A stretch of 64,000 nucleotides of DNA, from the NCBI RefSeq assembly GCF_014648675.1, contig NZ_BMRO01000003.1, positions 480,711-544,710 of the forward strand, in the 5' to 3' direction. Under the pieces are notes generated by a model that was given only the letters and a program-made list of their open reading frames with translations, had not been told where the DNA came from and made no database searches. The DNA is from Actinomadura livida (GTDB taxonomy: Bacteria; Actinomycetota; Actinomycetes; Streptosporangiales; Streptosporangiaceae). The position numbers and the translations under genes are program-made. Of this stretch, positions 1-7,925 are shown piece by piece (positions within the stretch are counted from its first letter, which is position 1; each line of letters starts with the position of its first letter).

Positions 1-114
1 GCTGGCGTCCGCGCCATACACGGAGGTTGCCGGAGAGGGATATGGCGCGGGCTGCCGTCCTTGCCCGGGGCCGCGGCGGCACCGGCGGGCGTGGCGAGGT
101 TGGGGAACAGCGGA

Positions 115-465
115 TCACCTTGCAGTGCTGCCTGGCCACGCGATCGCCGGTACCCGGCCGGACGGCGACGGTGTGACGCCCTCGATACGCCGGAGGTTCG
201 AGGGACATCGCACGTCGGGCCGGGTGTCGCGGGACGTCCGCGGACGGTCGTGCTCGATCACGGGGCGCGCCGGTGCGGCGCGCCTGACCACCTCGATCCG
301 TGCGATGAGCCGTTGCGGTGTGTCGGCCTCGACGAAGTCGCCGACGTCGCGGTCCCGGGGCGGCAGCGCCCACCAGCGGCCGGTGGACAGGCCGAACCAG
401 ATGGTCCAGCCGGGAAAGCGTCTTGCGAGCGCGTCCACCTCTGCTGCGTGGTCGACTGCGGTCAT
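115..465 (-). CDS. small conserved actinomycete protein, function unknown
   Basis: Encodes about 116 aa. The ATG at 465 is chosen because AGGAG lies just upstream; an in-frame start at 483 is possible. The N-terminal half (WTIWFGLSTGRWWALPP, then an acidic stretch and a helix around residues 40-55) resembles short uncharacterised actinomycete proteins built around a Trp-rich strand pair. The C-terminal 60 residues are Arg/Pro-rich and look disordered. It stands alone, with no operon partner in view. I infer only that it is a real gene, from the ribosome binding site and the ordered N-terminal half. Confidence 0.55.
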   Translation of the reverse strand: MTAVDHAAEVDALARRFPGWTIWFGLSTGRWWALPPRDRDVGDFVEADTPQRLIARIEVVRRAAPARPVIEHDRPRTSRDTRPDVRCPSNLRRIEGVTPSPSGRVPAIAWPGSTAR

Positions 466-483
466 GGCGCGGCTCTCCTGCAC

Positions 484-806
484 ATCGGCCCGCCGGCTTC
501 GGCGGCCCCGGACCTCACGTTTTTGTTGACTATGGAACCTGACTTTTAATTTCGCCCCATTTAATGCGGACAGTCAGATTGTGTCGCCCGCCACAGACTC
601 CGTCAATGGGTGTTGGCATTATTCGCCACCGGCCGCCGGACGAAAATTGACGACGAAATCCACCGGATGTGGGAAAGTCCCATACGCCGCGGACCTAGGC
701 GTTCTCACGGTGCGGCGAACCGCTCTCACGCGCTGCGACCCCACCGTGCCACGTTTGTCCACTTGTGCTGCATTCTGAGAGTTTCATCGCTTTCTGGACG
801 CAGCGA
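484..806. other. gene-free AT-richer stretch
   Basis: No convincing coding sequence. Positions 519-580 are much richer in A/T than the surroundings. They contain a plus-strand TTGACT (526-531) followed at 15-16 bp by TAATTT/AATTTC, which is promoter-like, but no plus-strand gene follows within 3 kb. It may simply hold the promoter of the small minus-strand gene at 115-465. Confidence 0.3.
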
Positions 807-839
807 ACGTGCGGCCGGTCGCCGCGGCCGGCCGCACGT
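807..839 (-). terminator. hairpin terminator after mmsA
   Basis: A perfect 12-bp stem (807-818 with 828-839, ACGTGCGGCCGG and its complement) with a 9-nt loop lies 27 bp beyond the mmsA stop codon. No clear T-tract follows, as is common in actinomycetes. Confidence 0.6.
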
Positions 840-865
840 CCGGGGAATGCCCGGGAAGAGCGGGC

Positions 866-2371
866 TCAGCCGCTGGTCGGGAAGCCGAGGTTCACTCCGC
901 CATGGCTCGGGTCCAGCCACCGCGCGGTGACGGCCTTCGTCCGGGTGTAGAAGTGGACGCCCTCCATCCCGTGGGCATGACTGTCACCGAACAGGGAGTC
1001 CTTCCAACCGCCGAAGGAGTAGTAAGCCATCGGAACGGGGATCGGCACGTTGACGCCGACCATGCCGACCTCCACCTCGTTCTGGAAGCGGCGCGCCGCC
1101 CCTCCGTCGTTGGTGAAGATCGCGGTGCCGTTCCCGTACGGGTTGGCCGAGATCAGCTCCATGGCCTCCTCGTAGGAGCCGCACCGCACGACCGACAGCA
1201 CCGGGCCGAAGATCTCGTCCCGGTAGGCGTCCATGTCCGGGGTGACGTGGTCGAGGACGCTGGGGCCGAGCCAGAACCCGTCCCCCGCGCCGCCCAGGAC
1301 GTCCGGGTCGCGCCCGTCCACGGCGAGCGTGGCGCCCTGCGCGACGCCGGAGTCCAGATAGGACGCGACCTTGTCGCGATGCGCGCGGGTGACCAGCGGC
1401 CCCATCTCCGACTCGGGGTGGTCGCCGGGCCCCACCTTCAGCCGCGCGACCCGCTCCCGGATCTTCGCCATCAGCTCGTCCCCGGCGGGATCGACGGCGA
1501 CGACCACGGAGATCGCCATGCACCGCTCCCCCGCCGAGCCGAACCCGGCCGACACCGCGGCGTCCGCGGCGAGGTCGAGGTCGGCGTCCGGCAGGACCAG
1601 CATGTGGTTCTTGGCGCCGCCGAGCGCCTGCACCCGCTTGCCGTTCGCCGCGGCCGTCCCGTAGATGTACCGGGCGATCGGGGTGGAGCCGACGAAGCTG
1701 ACCGCCCGGACGTCCGGGTGGTGCAGCAGGGCGTCCACCGCGGACCTGTCGCCGTGGACGACGTTGAACACCCCGTCCGGAAGGCCGGCCTCCGCCCACA
1801 GCTCCGCAAGTCGGACCGATGCCGACGGGTCCTTCTCCGACGGCTTCAGGACGAACGTGTTCCCGCACGCGATCGCGACGGGGAACATCCACATCGGCAC
1901 CATCGCCGGGAAGTTGAACGGGGTGATCCCCGCGGCGACGCCGACCGGCTGCAGGATCGAGTAGGCGTCCACCCGGGTCGAGACGTTCTCCGAGAACCCG
2001 CCCTTGAGCAGGTGCGGGATCCCGCAGGCGAACTCCACGACCTCCAGGCCGCGGGCCACCTCGCCCGCCGCGTCCGAGACGACCTTCCCGTGCTCGGCCG
2101 AGATCAGCCGGGCCAGTTCGCCGCGATGCCCGTGCACCAGCTCGCGGAACCTGAACAGCACCTGCGCCCGCTGCGACAGCGAGGCGTCCCGCCAGCCGGG
2201 GAACGCGGCCCTGGCGGCGGCGACCGCGGCGTCGACCTCGGCCCGCCCGGCGAAGTCGACCGTGCCGGCCCGGCGTCCCGACGCGGGCTCGTAGACGTCG
2301 CCGCGCCGCTCGGCCTCCCCGGCGAACGGCTTGCCGCCGATCCAGTGCGTCACGCGCCCGCCGGCGGTCAT
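866..2371 (-). CDS. mmsA: CoA-acylating (methyl)malonate-semialdehyde dehydrogenase
   Basis: A 501-aa aldehyde dehydrogenase that oxidises methylmalonate or malonate semialdehyde to propionyl-CoA or acetyl-CoA with NAD+ and CoA. Visible features are the PFNFP segment (about 151-155), the nucleotide-binding VGSTP (about 228) and the catalytic Cys284 in GERCMAIS. The motif LGGAKNH (about 250) replaces the general-base Glu of ordinary aldehyde dehydrogenases, which is the hallmark of the CoA-acylating subfamily. The ATG overlaps the stop of the upstream aminotransferase by 4 bp (ATGA), implying translational coupling. With that aminotransferase it would degrade beta-alanine or a similar omega-amino acid. 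It could also serve valine or inositol catabolism, but none of those genes is nearby. Confidence 0.93.
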   Translation of the reverse strand: MTAGGRVTHWIGGKPFAGEAERRGDVYEPASGRRAGTVDFAGRAEVDAAVAAARAAFPGWRDASLSQRAQVLFRFRELVHGHRGELARLISAEHGKVVSDAAGEVARGLEVVEFACGIPHLLKGGFSENVSTRVDAYSILQPVGVAAGITPFNFPAMVPMWMFPVAIACGNTFVLKPSEKDPSASVRLAELWAEAGLPDGVFNVVHGDRSAVDALLHHPDVRAVSFVGSTPIARYIYGTAAANGKRVQALGGAKNHMLVLPDADLDLAADAAVSAGFGSAGERCMAISVVVAVDPAGDELMAKIRERVARLKVGPGDHPESEMGPLVTRAHRDKVASYLDSGVAQGATLAVDGRDPDVLGGAGDGFWLGPSVLDHVTPDMDAYRDEIFGPVLSVVRCGSYEEAMELISANPYGNGTAIFTNDGGAARRFQNEVEVGMVGVNVPIPVPMAYYSFGGWKDSLFGDSHAHGMEGVHFYTRTKAVTARWLDPSHGGVNLGFPTSG

Positions 2372-3690
2372 GAGCCGGCTTCCCCGTGCACCGCTTCCCC
2401 GTTCACGGCTTCGAGGGACGCGATCAGGACGCCGAGACCCTCGGCGGCCTCGGCGTCGGTCAGGGTCATCGGCGGCGCCATGCGCACCACGTTGCCGTAC
2501 AGGCCGCCCTTGCCGATCAGCAGCCCCCGCTCGCGGGCCGCCTCCATCAGCGCGGCGGCGAGCGGCGGGCTCGGCTCGCCGGTCCCGGGATCGACCAGCT
2601 CGATCGCGAACATCAGGCCCTTGCCCCGGACGTCCCCGACGACGGGGAACCTCCCGGCCGCCGACCGCAGCCCGCCGATGAGCGTGCCGCCCTGCTTGGC
2701 GGCGTTCGCCCGCAGGTCGTGGTCGAGGACGTAGTCGAGGGTCGCGTTCGCGGCGGCCATCGAGACCGGGTTGCCGCCGAACGTGGAGATGCCGAGCGCG
2801 TGCAGGCCGTCCATCAGGTCGCCGCGGGCGACCACGCCGCCGATCGTGAACCCGTTCCCGAGGCCCTTGGCGAAGGTCATCATGTCCGGGGTCACGCCGT
2901 GGTTCCCGATGCCCCAGAAGTTCTCGCCGGTCCGTCCCCATCCGGTCTGGACCTCGTCGGAGATGAACAGGATCCCGGCCTCGTCCAGGACGCTCTTGTA
3001 GGCGGCGAGCAGGCCCTCCGGCGGCATCGTGAACCCGCCGACGCCCTGGATCGGCTCGGTGATGAGCGCGGCGACGTCCCCGCCGGTCGCGGTCGCGAGC
3101 ACGTGCCGGAGGTCGTGCACGCAGGCGTCGACGTACGCCTCGTCCGACATCCCGGCGAACTGCGGGAGGTGCCGGTCGGCGCCGTGCAGGAAGTGCGCGT
3201 TCAGCGGGGAGTAGGGGAGGTTCCTCCAGGCCCGGTTGCCGGTGACGCCCGCCGTGCCGAACGACCGGCCGTGGTAGCTCTGCCGCAGCGCGAGGACCTG
3301 GTCGCTGCGCCGCGCGTACGCCGCCAGCAGCAGCGCCGTCTCGTTCGCCTCCGTCCCGGAGTTGACGAAGAACACCTTCGCGTCCGGGATGCCCGACAGC
3401 CGGGCGACCTTCTCGGCGAGCTCGATCTGCCCGCGCACCAGGTACGCGGTGGAGGTGTGCACGACGCCGGTCGCGAGCTGCCGCTCCACCGCCTCCCGCA
3501 CCTCGGGCACGTCGTACCCGAGCATGTTCGTGAGGATGCCCGTGAAGAAGTCGAGGTAGCCGTTCCCCTCGGCGTCGGTCACGCGGCTGCCCTTGCCGCC
3601 GACGATCTCGATGGGTTCGCTGTAGTTGAGCGCCATCCACGACGGCATGACCGCCCGGTGGCGCTTGAGCAGGTTCGCGTGTTCCGACAT
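2368..3690 (-). CDS. class III (omega-amino acid) aminotransferase
   Basis: A 440-aa PLP-dependent aminotransferase. Visible motifs are SGTEAN (111-116), QSYHGR (about 138), SDEVQTGWGRTG with the PLP-contacting Asp245, and TFAKGLGNG with the Schiff-base Lys275. The subgroup resembles 4-aminobutyrate, beta-alanine-pyruvate and AGXT2-like enzymes; substrate choice cannot be fixed from sequence alone. Coupling to mmsA suggests beta-alanine (product malonate semialdehyde) rather than GABA. The start MSEHANLL is preferred because GGGGC lies upstream; an extension to 3726 would add a Cys-rich stretch not typical of the family. It is transcribed divergently from the PucR-type regulator. Confidence 0.88.
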   Translation of the reverse strand: MSEHANLLKRHRAVMPSWMALNYSEPIEIVGGKGSRVTDAEGNGYLDFFTGILTNMLGYDVPEVREAVERQLATGVVHTSTAYLVRGQIELAEKVARLSGIPDAKVFFVNSGTEANETALLLAAYARRSDQVLALRQSYHGRSFGTAGVTGNRAWRNLPYSPLNAHFLHGADRHLPQFAGMSDEAYVDACVHDLRHVLATATGGDVAALITEPIQGVGGFTMPPEGLLAAYKSVLDEAGILFISDEVQTGWGRTGENFWGIGNHGVTPDMMTFAKGLGNGFTIGGVVARGDLMDGLHALGISTFGGNPVSMAAANATLDYVLDHDLRANAAKQGGTLIGGLRSAAGRFPVVGDVRGKGLMFAIELVDPGTGEPSPPLAAALMEAARERGLLIGKGGLYGNVVRMAPPMTLTDAEAAEGLGVLIASLEAVNGEAVHGEAGS

Positions 3691-3753
3691 GCCCCAAGTC
3701 TCGTTCGCGCAGGCCGGACAGGCCACCCGCAGAGTGTCACGACCCCGAGCGTT

Positions 3754-3798
3754 CCGTTAACGGTCTGCTGGCGGCTGACATCCTGTAACGGAGAACGG
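3754..3798. promoter_or_regulatory. candidate operator between aminotransferase and PucR regulator
   Basis: The 147-bp divergent spacer holds a perfect 10-bp palindrome CCGTTAACGG (3754-3763) and two more AACGG half-sites (3787-3791 and 3794-3798). Placement between a PucR-type activator and its likely target operon suggests binding sites for that regulator. This is inference from position and symmetry. Confidence 0.4.
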
Positions 3799-3837
3799 CG
3801 GGTTTCTTGACACCCTGTGCGGATATCCTCGGGGTCG

Positions 3838-5448
3838 ATGCTGCCCACCGTCGACGACGTCCTCCGCCTTGAGGCGGTCCGCCGCGGGCAGCCGCGCGTC
3901 GTCGCGGGCGGCGACCGCACCGGCAACCGGGTCCGCTGGGTGCACGTCGCGGAGATCGCCGACATCGCGCACCTGCTGCACGGCGGCGAACTCGTCCTGA
4001 CGACCGGGATCGCGCTGCCGGACGAGCCCGAGCGGCTGCGCACCTACATCGGCGAGCTCGCCGATGTCGGGGTGAGCGGCCTGATGATCGAGCTGGGCCG
4101 CCGCTACGCGACCGAGCCGCCGCCCGCGCTGATCGCCGCCGCCGAGGAGAACGGCCTCCCGGTCATCGTCCTCGCCCACGAGCCCGCGTTCGTGGACATC
4201 ACCGAGTCGGTGCACTCCCGCATCCTGCAGGACCAGTTCGACGAGCTGCGCGCCTCCGAGCAGCTCCACGAGATCTTCACCCGGCTGTCGGTCGAGGGCG
4301 CCTCCACCGAGGAGGTCGTCCGGCAGGTCGCCGCGCTCGGCGGGCACCCGGCCGTCCTGGAGAACCTCGCCCACCAGGTCCTCGCCGCGGACGCCGGCGG
4401 CGCCGACGCGTCCGAGCTGCTGTCGGCGTGGGAGACCCGCTCCCGCGCCGTCCGGCCCGGCCGCCGCACCGGCTACGACCCGACCTCGGGCTGGCTGGTG
4501 ACGACGGTCGGCGCCCGCGGCGAGGACTGGGGCCGCCTCATCATCGACCTCGGCTCGCCGCCCTCGCCGCGCGAGACCGTGCTGATCGAGCGGGCCGCCA
4601 CCACCCTCGCGCTCGGCCGGCTCCTCGACCGGCACGCCGAGAGCGTCGAGCGCCAGGCGCACGGCACGATCATCGCCCGCATCCTCGCGCACGCCTACGC
4701 CGACCCGCAGGAGGCCGCGGCGCGGGCCCGCGCGCTCGGCGTCCCGCTGTCCGGCCGCCGCCTGCTCGGCGCCGTGCTGCGGCACCGCGGACCCGGCGCC
4801 CCGCCCGCCGGCGAGCTGTCCGCGCTCGCCGAGACGGCCGCCGCCGCCTGCAAGGACGCCCGGCTCGCCGCCCTCGTCGGCGTCCTCGACGAGGGCGGGC
4901 CGCACGCCCGCGTCGGGGTGCTGGCCTCGCTGCCCGCGCGCGCCGACGTGGAGACCGCGCTCACCGAGATCGCCACCCGCGTCCGCGGCCGGTCGGAGGG
5001 CGCCGTCATGGCGGCCGGGTCCGTGGTGGAGACGATCCGCGACGTCCGCCGCTCGTTCCTGGAGGCCGAGCAGGTCGCCGACGTCGCCGCGCGCGGCTCC
5101 GGCGCCCGCCTCTTCTACCGCCTCCCCGACCTGCGCCTCCGCGGCCTGCTGCACCTGCTCCGCGACGACGCCCGCGTCCAGACCTTCGTGGAGCGCGAGC
5201 TGGGGCGGCTGCTGGAGTACGACGCCCAGCGCGGCGCCGACCTCACGCGCATCCTGGAGATCTACCTGGACTCCGGGCGGAACAAGGCCGTCGCCGCCCA
5301 GCACGCCCACCTGTCCCGCCCCGCCTTCTACGAGCGGCTCCGCCGAATCGAACGCGTCCTGGACGCCGATCTCGACGACGTCGAGTCCTGCGTCTCCCTC
5401 CACGTCGCGCTGCTGGCGCTCAGCTCCGTCCGCTGGGAACGGCCCTGA
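3838..5448 (+). CDS. PucR-family transcriptional regulator
   Basis: About 536 aa from ATG 3838; an in-frame GTG at 3817 is an alternative. The N-terminal half (about 5-125) has the PucR sensory-domain look (VRWVHVAEIADIAHLL, LVLTTGIALP). A GGDEF-like middle follows. The C-terminus carries the PucR helix-turn-helix region (NKAVAAQHAHLSRPAFYERL, last 70 residues). Family members activate purine, GABA or amino-acid catabolic genes in response to a metabolite. The divergent aminotransferase-mmsA pair is the obvious target. The coding region lacks membrane segments, so it acts in the cytoplasm. Confidence 0.88.
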   Translation: MLPTVDDVLRLEAVRRGQPRVVAGGDRTGNRVRWVHVAEIADIAHLLHGGELVLTTGIALPDEPERLRTYIGELADVGVSGLMIELGRRYATEPPPALIAAAEENGLPVIVLAHEPAFVDITESVHSRILQDQFDELRASEQLHEIFTRLSVEGASTEEVVRQVAALGGHPAVLENLAHQVLAADAGGADASELLSAWETRSRAVRPGRRTGYDPTSGWLVTTVGARGEDWGRLIIDLGSPPSPRETVLIERAATTLALGRLLDRHAESVERQAHGTIIARILAHAYADPQEAAARARALGVPLSGRRLLGAVLRHRGPGAPPAGELSALAETAAAACKDARLAALVGVLDEGGPHARVGVLASLPARADVETALTEIATRVRGRSEGAVMAAGSVVETIRDVRRSFLEAEQVADVAARGSGARLFYRLPDLRLRGLLHLLRDDARVQTFVERELGRLLEYDAQRGADLTRILEIYLDSGRNKAVAAQHAHLSRPAFYERLRRIERVLDADLDDVESCVSLHVALLALSSVRWERP

Positions 5449-5523
5449 CCGCTCCCGGCTGCGGCACCTTCTGGCCGGTGAAGGCCGCCATGGGGCGGCG
5501 CCGTCCCGCATAACCTTCAGTGC

Positions 5524-6303
5524 ATGACGGACGCTGCGTTGCATGTTCACCGGTACGGGGATCCGGCGGGCTCCCCGGTCGTCGTGCTGCACGGGGTCAC
5601 CGGGCACGGGGCCCGCTGGCGGCGGACGGCCGAGCGGTACCTCCCGGACCGCCTGGTCCTCGCGCCCGATCTGCGCGGGCACGGGCGGTCGCCGTACGAG
5701 CCGCCGTGGACGGTCGAGCGGCACGTGGCGGACGTGCTCTCCGTCCTCGACGCGGACGGCATCGAGCGGGCCGACCTCGTCGGGCACTCCTACGGCGGGC
5801 TGATCGCGGTGCATCTGGCGCGGACGTCGCAGCGGCGGGTGCGGCGCCTCGTCCTGCTGGACCCGGCGATCGGGCTGCCGCCCGCGGACGCGGCCGCGGA
5901 GGCGCGCTCCTACATGGCGCCGGTGTCGTTCGCCGACGCGGCGGAGGCCCGCGCCGCCCTCGCGGCCCGCTGGCCGGACGCGCCGGACGAGGCGCTGGAC
6001 GACGAGGTCGCCGAGCACCTCGAACCCGGCCCGGACGGGCGGCTGCGGTGGCGGTTCGAGCAGGCGGCGGTCGTGACCGCGTACTCGGAGATGACCCGCC
6101 CCCGGCTGACGCCCCCGCCGGACATGCCCGCGCACCTGGTGATCGCGGCGAAGGCCGACATGGTGCGGCCCGAGTTCGTCGCCGACTGCCGCGCCGCCCT
6201 CGGGCCCGCCCTCGTCATCAGCGAGATCGACGCCGGGCACATGCTCTACACCGACCGCGAGGAGGAGACGGGGACGCTGCTCGCCTCCTGGCTCCGCGAG
6301 TGA
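5524..6303 (+). CDS. alpha/beta hydrolase
   Basis: A 259-aa single-domain alpha/beta-hydrolase. HGVTGHG (23-29) supplies the oxyanion hole, GHSYGG has the nucleophile Ser89, Asp212 (KADMV) is the likely acid, and His239 (DAGHML) completes the triad. The short cap has no feature that reveals the substrate; esterases, lactonases and C-C hydrolases all share this plan. It follows the PucR gene by 75 bp in the same direction, so co-transcription is possible but unproven. Its stop is only 9 bp from that of the convergent TrmB-like gene. Confidence 0.85.
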   Translation: MTDAALHVHRYGDPAGSPVVVLHGVTGHGARWRRTAERYLPDRLVLAPDLRGHGRSPYEPPWTVERHVADVLSVLDADGIERADLVGHSYGGLIAVHLARTSQRRVRRLVLLDPAIGLPPADAAAEARSYMAPVSFADAAEARAALAARWPDAPDEALDDEVAEHLEPGPDGRLRWRFEQAAVVTAYSEMTRPRLTPPPDMPAHLVIAAKADMVRPEFVADCRAALGPALVISEIDAGHMLYTDREEETGTLLASWLRE

Positions 6304-6312
6304 GCCGGGCCG

Positions 6313-7128
6313 TCAGCGCTTCCTGAGCAGCCGCAGCAGGCCGGGCTCGGTGGCGAAGAGGCGGTCCAGCTCAGCCGCGCCCACCCGGTCGGCGAGAACT
6401 TGCAGCGCGATGTCCTGCCGGACGAACTCCGCCGCCATGAGCGCGACGGCCGGGTCCGCCGTGTAGACGCCCCACGCCGCCGCGTCCCCGAAACCGCCGA
6501 CCACGGCCTCGCGCCGGTCCCCCACCACCACGATGAGCCGGTACCCGAACTCCTCGATGACCGTCTCGGGCGCCGAGTAACGGTGCTCGTGGACGTTCCC
6601 GGGCCCGTCGAACGGCTCCTTCCCGAACGACACGACGGAGACCTCGACGTCCCGCGCGGCCGCCTCCAGGACCTGGCCGCGCAGCACCCGCATCTCGTCC
6701 GGCCATATCGACATGAACAGGTCCCGCCGCGCGCCCGCCACGACGTCCCCCGCCCGGTCGAGCATCGCCTGCCCGTCCTTGAGGTTGTGGATCAGATGCC
6801 CCTCCGGCGCGGCCGCGACCGCGGGCAGCGCGGACCGCAGCGCCGACACCGACCCGTCGAACTCCCGCCGCATCCGGTCGAGCAGCGACTCCGGCGGCAG
6901 CGGCAGGTACTCCGTCGCGTCGGACGCCCCGCGCACCTCGTACGCCGCCCCCCGCGCCACGAGCTTGCCGAGCGTCTCGTACACGGTGCTGCGCGGCACC
7001 CCGGAGCGCTTGGCGACCTCGTAGCCGTTGACCGGCCGGCCCGCCCCCACCAGCGCCACATACGCCTTGGCCTCGTACCCCGACATGCCAAGCCGCTGCA
7101 AATGCTCAAGGACATCCTGGGTGCTCAT
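6313..7128 (-). CDS. TrmB-like winged-helix transcriptional regulator
   Basis: A 271-aa protein. The N-terminal TrmB-type winged helix (about 8-75: GMSGYEAKAYVAL, then GVPRSTVYETLGKL) is followed by a helical linker. The C-terminal domain has a phospholipase-D-like sugar-binding fold, typical of regulators that answer to sugars or other small metabolites. It is convergent with the alpha/beta hydrolase and lies downstream of the terminator of the WYL gene, so it should have its own promoter at about 7129-7160. Ligand and targets are unknown. Confidence 0.82.
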   Translation of the reverse strand: MSTQDVLEHLQRLGMSGYEAKAYVALVGAGRPVNGYEVAKRSGVPRSTVYETLGKLVARGAAYEVRGASDATEYLPLPPESLLDRMRREFDGSVSALRSALPAVAAAPEGHLIHNLKDGQAMLDRAGDVVAGARRDLFMSIWPDEMRVLRGQVLEAAARDVEVSVVSFGKEPFDGPGNVHEHRYSAPETVIEEFGYRLIVVVGDRREAVVGGFGDAAAWGVYTADPAVALMAAEFVRQDIALQVLADRVGAAELDRLFATEPGLLRLLRKR

Positions 7129-7157
7129 CGAAGTACTTTATTGGGCCCGGCCGGCCG

Positions 7158-7185
7158 CGGCCCGCGGCTCGAAGGCCGCGGGCCG
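7158..7185 (-). terminator. hairpin terminator after the WYL gene
   Basis: A perfect 11-bp GC stem (7158-7168 with 7175-7185) and a 6-nt loop TCGAAG, 9 bp beyond the WYL stop. It separates that gene from the downstream TrmB-like regulator. Confidence 0.6.
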
Positions 7186-7193
7186 GGCGGGGG

Positions 7194-7724
7194 TCAGGTC
7201 GTCCTCCGCTGGAAGGGGAGGTAGCGGTCCGCGCGGCGGGGGCGGGCCAGGAGGCCGGTGGACTCCACGGCGAGGATGCGGTCGAAGCGGAAGGCGCGGA
7301 TGCCGCGGCGCATGCGGCACCAGCCGACGAGGTACCAGTGGTCGCGGTGGACGAGGCAGGTGACGGGCTCGACCTCGCGGATCGTGACGTTGGCGCCGGC
7401 GTCGCCGTAGCAGAGCCGGACGACGCGGTGCTCGGTGATGGCCGCGGCGACCACGCGGGCGCGGTCGGAGGTGGAGGCGTCGAGCGGCGTGGTGAGGGTG
7501 GCGAGCGTGGTGGTGACCACGTCGTCGTGGGTGGCGGCGTTGTGGGCGTCGGCGTGCGGGGCGTCGTCGTGGGGGGTGGTGTCGAGGAGGGCGTGCAGGG
7601 CGCGGCGCGCGGTCGTGGCCTGCGGGCCCGTGCCCAGGTGCGCGAGGGAGAGCGCGAGTGCGGCGATCTCCGCCGCGGTGAGCGCGGTGGATGCGGTCTG
7701 GTGGTGCGTCGCAACGTTCGCCAT
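7194..7724 (-). CDS. WYL-domain protein lacking the usual N-terminal HTH
   Basis: About 176 aa. The C-terminal half is a WYL domain (RVVRLCYGDAG, HWYLVGWCRMR, AFRFDRI), the ligand-sensing fold of YafY/PafBC-type regulators. The N-terminal 80 residues match only the helical spacer that normally follows the winged helix (LTAAEIAALALSLAHL), so the DNA-binding part is absent. Upstream reading continues in frame without a recognisable HTH. The start ATG at 7724 is set by a DNA-damage promoter whose -10 box ends 6 bp before it, giving a leaderless mRNA. It may act as a partner subunit or stand-alone sensor, or be a truncated regulator. A His/Thr/Asp-rich insert lies around residues 50-70. Confidence 0.75.
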   Translation of the reverse strand: MANVATHHQTASTALTAAEIAALALSLAHLGTGPQATTARRALHALLDTTPHDDAPHADAHNAATHDDVVTTTLATLTTPLDASTSDRARVVAAAITEHRVVRLCYGDAGANVTIREVEPVTCLVHRDHWYLVGWCRMRRGIRAFRFDRILAVESTGLLARPRRADRYLPFQRRTT

Positions 7725-7727
7725 GGT

Positions 7728-7752
7728 TCGATCATACGTTCGAACACTGACA
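7728..7752 (-). promoter_or_regulatory. DNA-damage promoter: PafBC-type motif with overlapping LexA box
   Basis: On the minus strand TGTCAGTG (7752-7745), 8 nt, then TATGAT (7736-7731) fits the actinobacterial RecA-NDp/PafBC promoter TTGTCRGTG-N8-TANNNT. Overlapping it, TCGAAC-GTAT-GATCGA (7743-7728) matches the mycobacterial-type LexA box TCGAAC-N4-GTTCGA with one mismatch. The WYL start codon lies 6 bp past the -10 box, so the transcript should be leaderless. Confidence 0.75.
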
Positions 7753-7925
7753 TTCTGGAGGTTCCGGGCGCGGCTTCTTCGGGTCGCGTGACGCAGTACG
7801 GGCAGGCGGGGGCGGAGGATCGGCCGCCCGCTTGAGAAGGCGACCTCGCATGGTGAAAACTTGAACACCGAACTGGCTGAATCTGGGGAAATCGGGGCGA
7901 CCATGGGCGGACCGGTGAACCGGCG

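Noticed and set aside
809-2734. 641-aa plus-strand open frame
   Set aside because: It is antisense to mmsA and the aminotransferase, whose motifs and coupled start are unambiguous; His/Arg/Asp/Val-rich composition is typical of a GC-rich shadow frame.
3807-3812. Perfect TTGACA before the PucR gene
   Set aside because: No acceptable -10 at 16-19 bp, and a start at that position would leave the chosen ATG too close; kept only as a coincidence.
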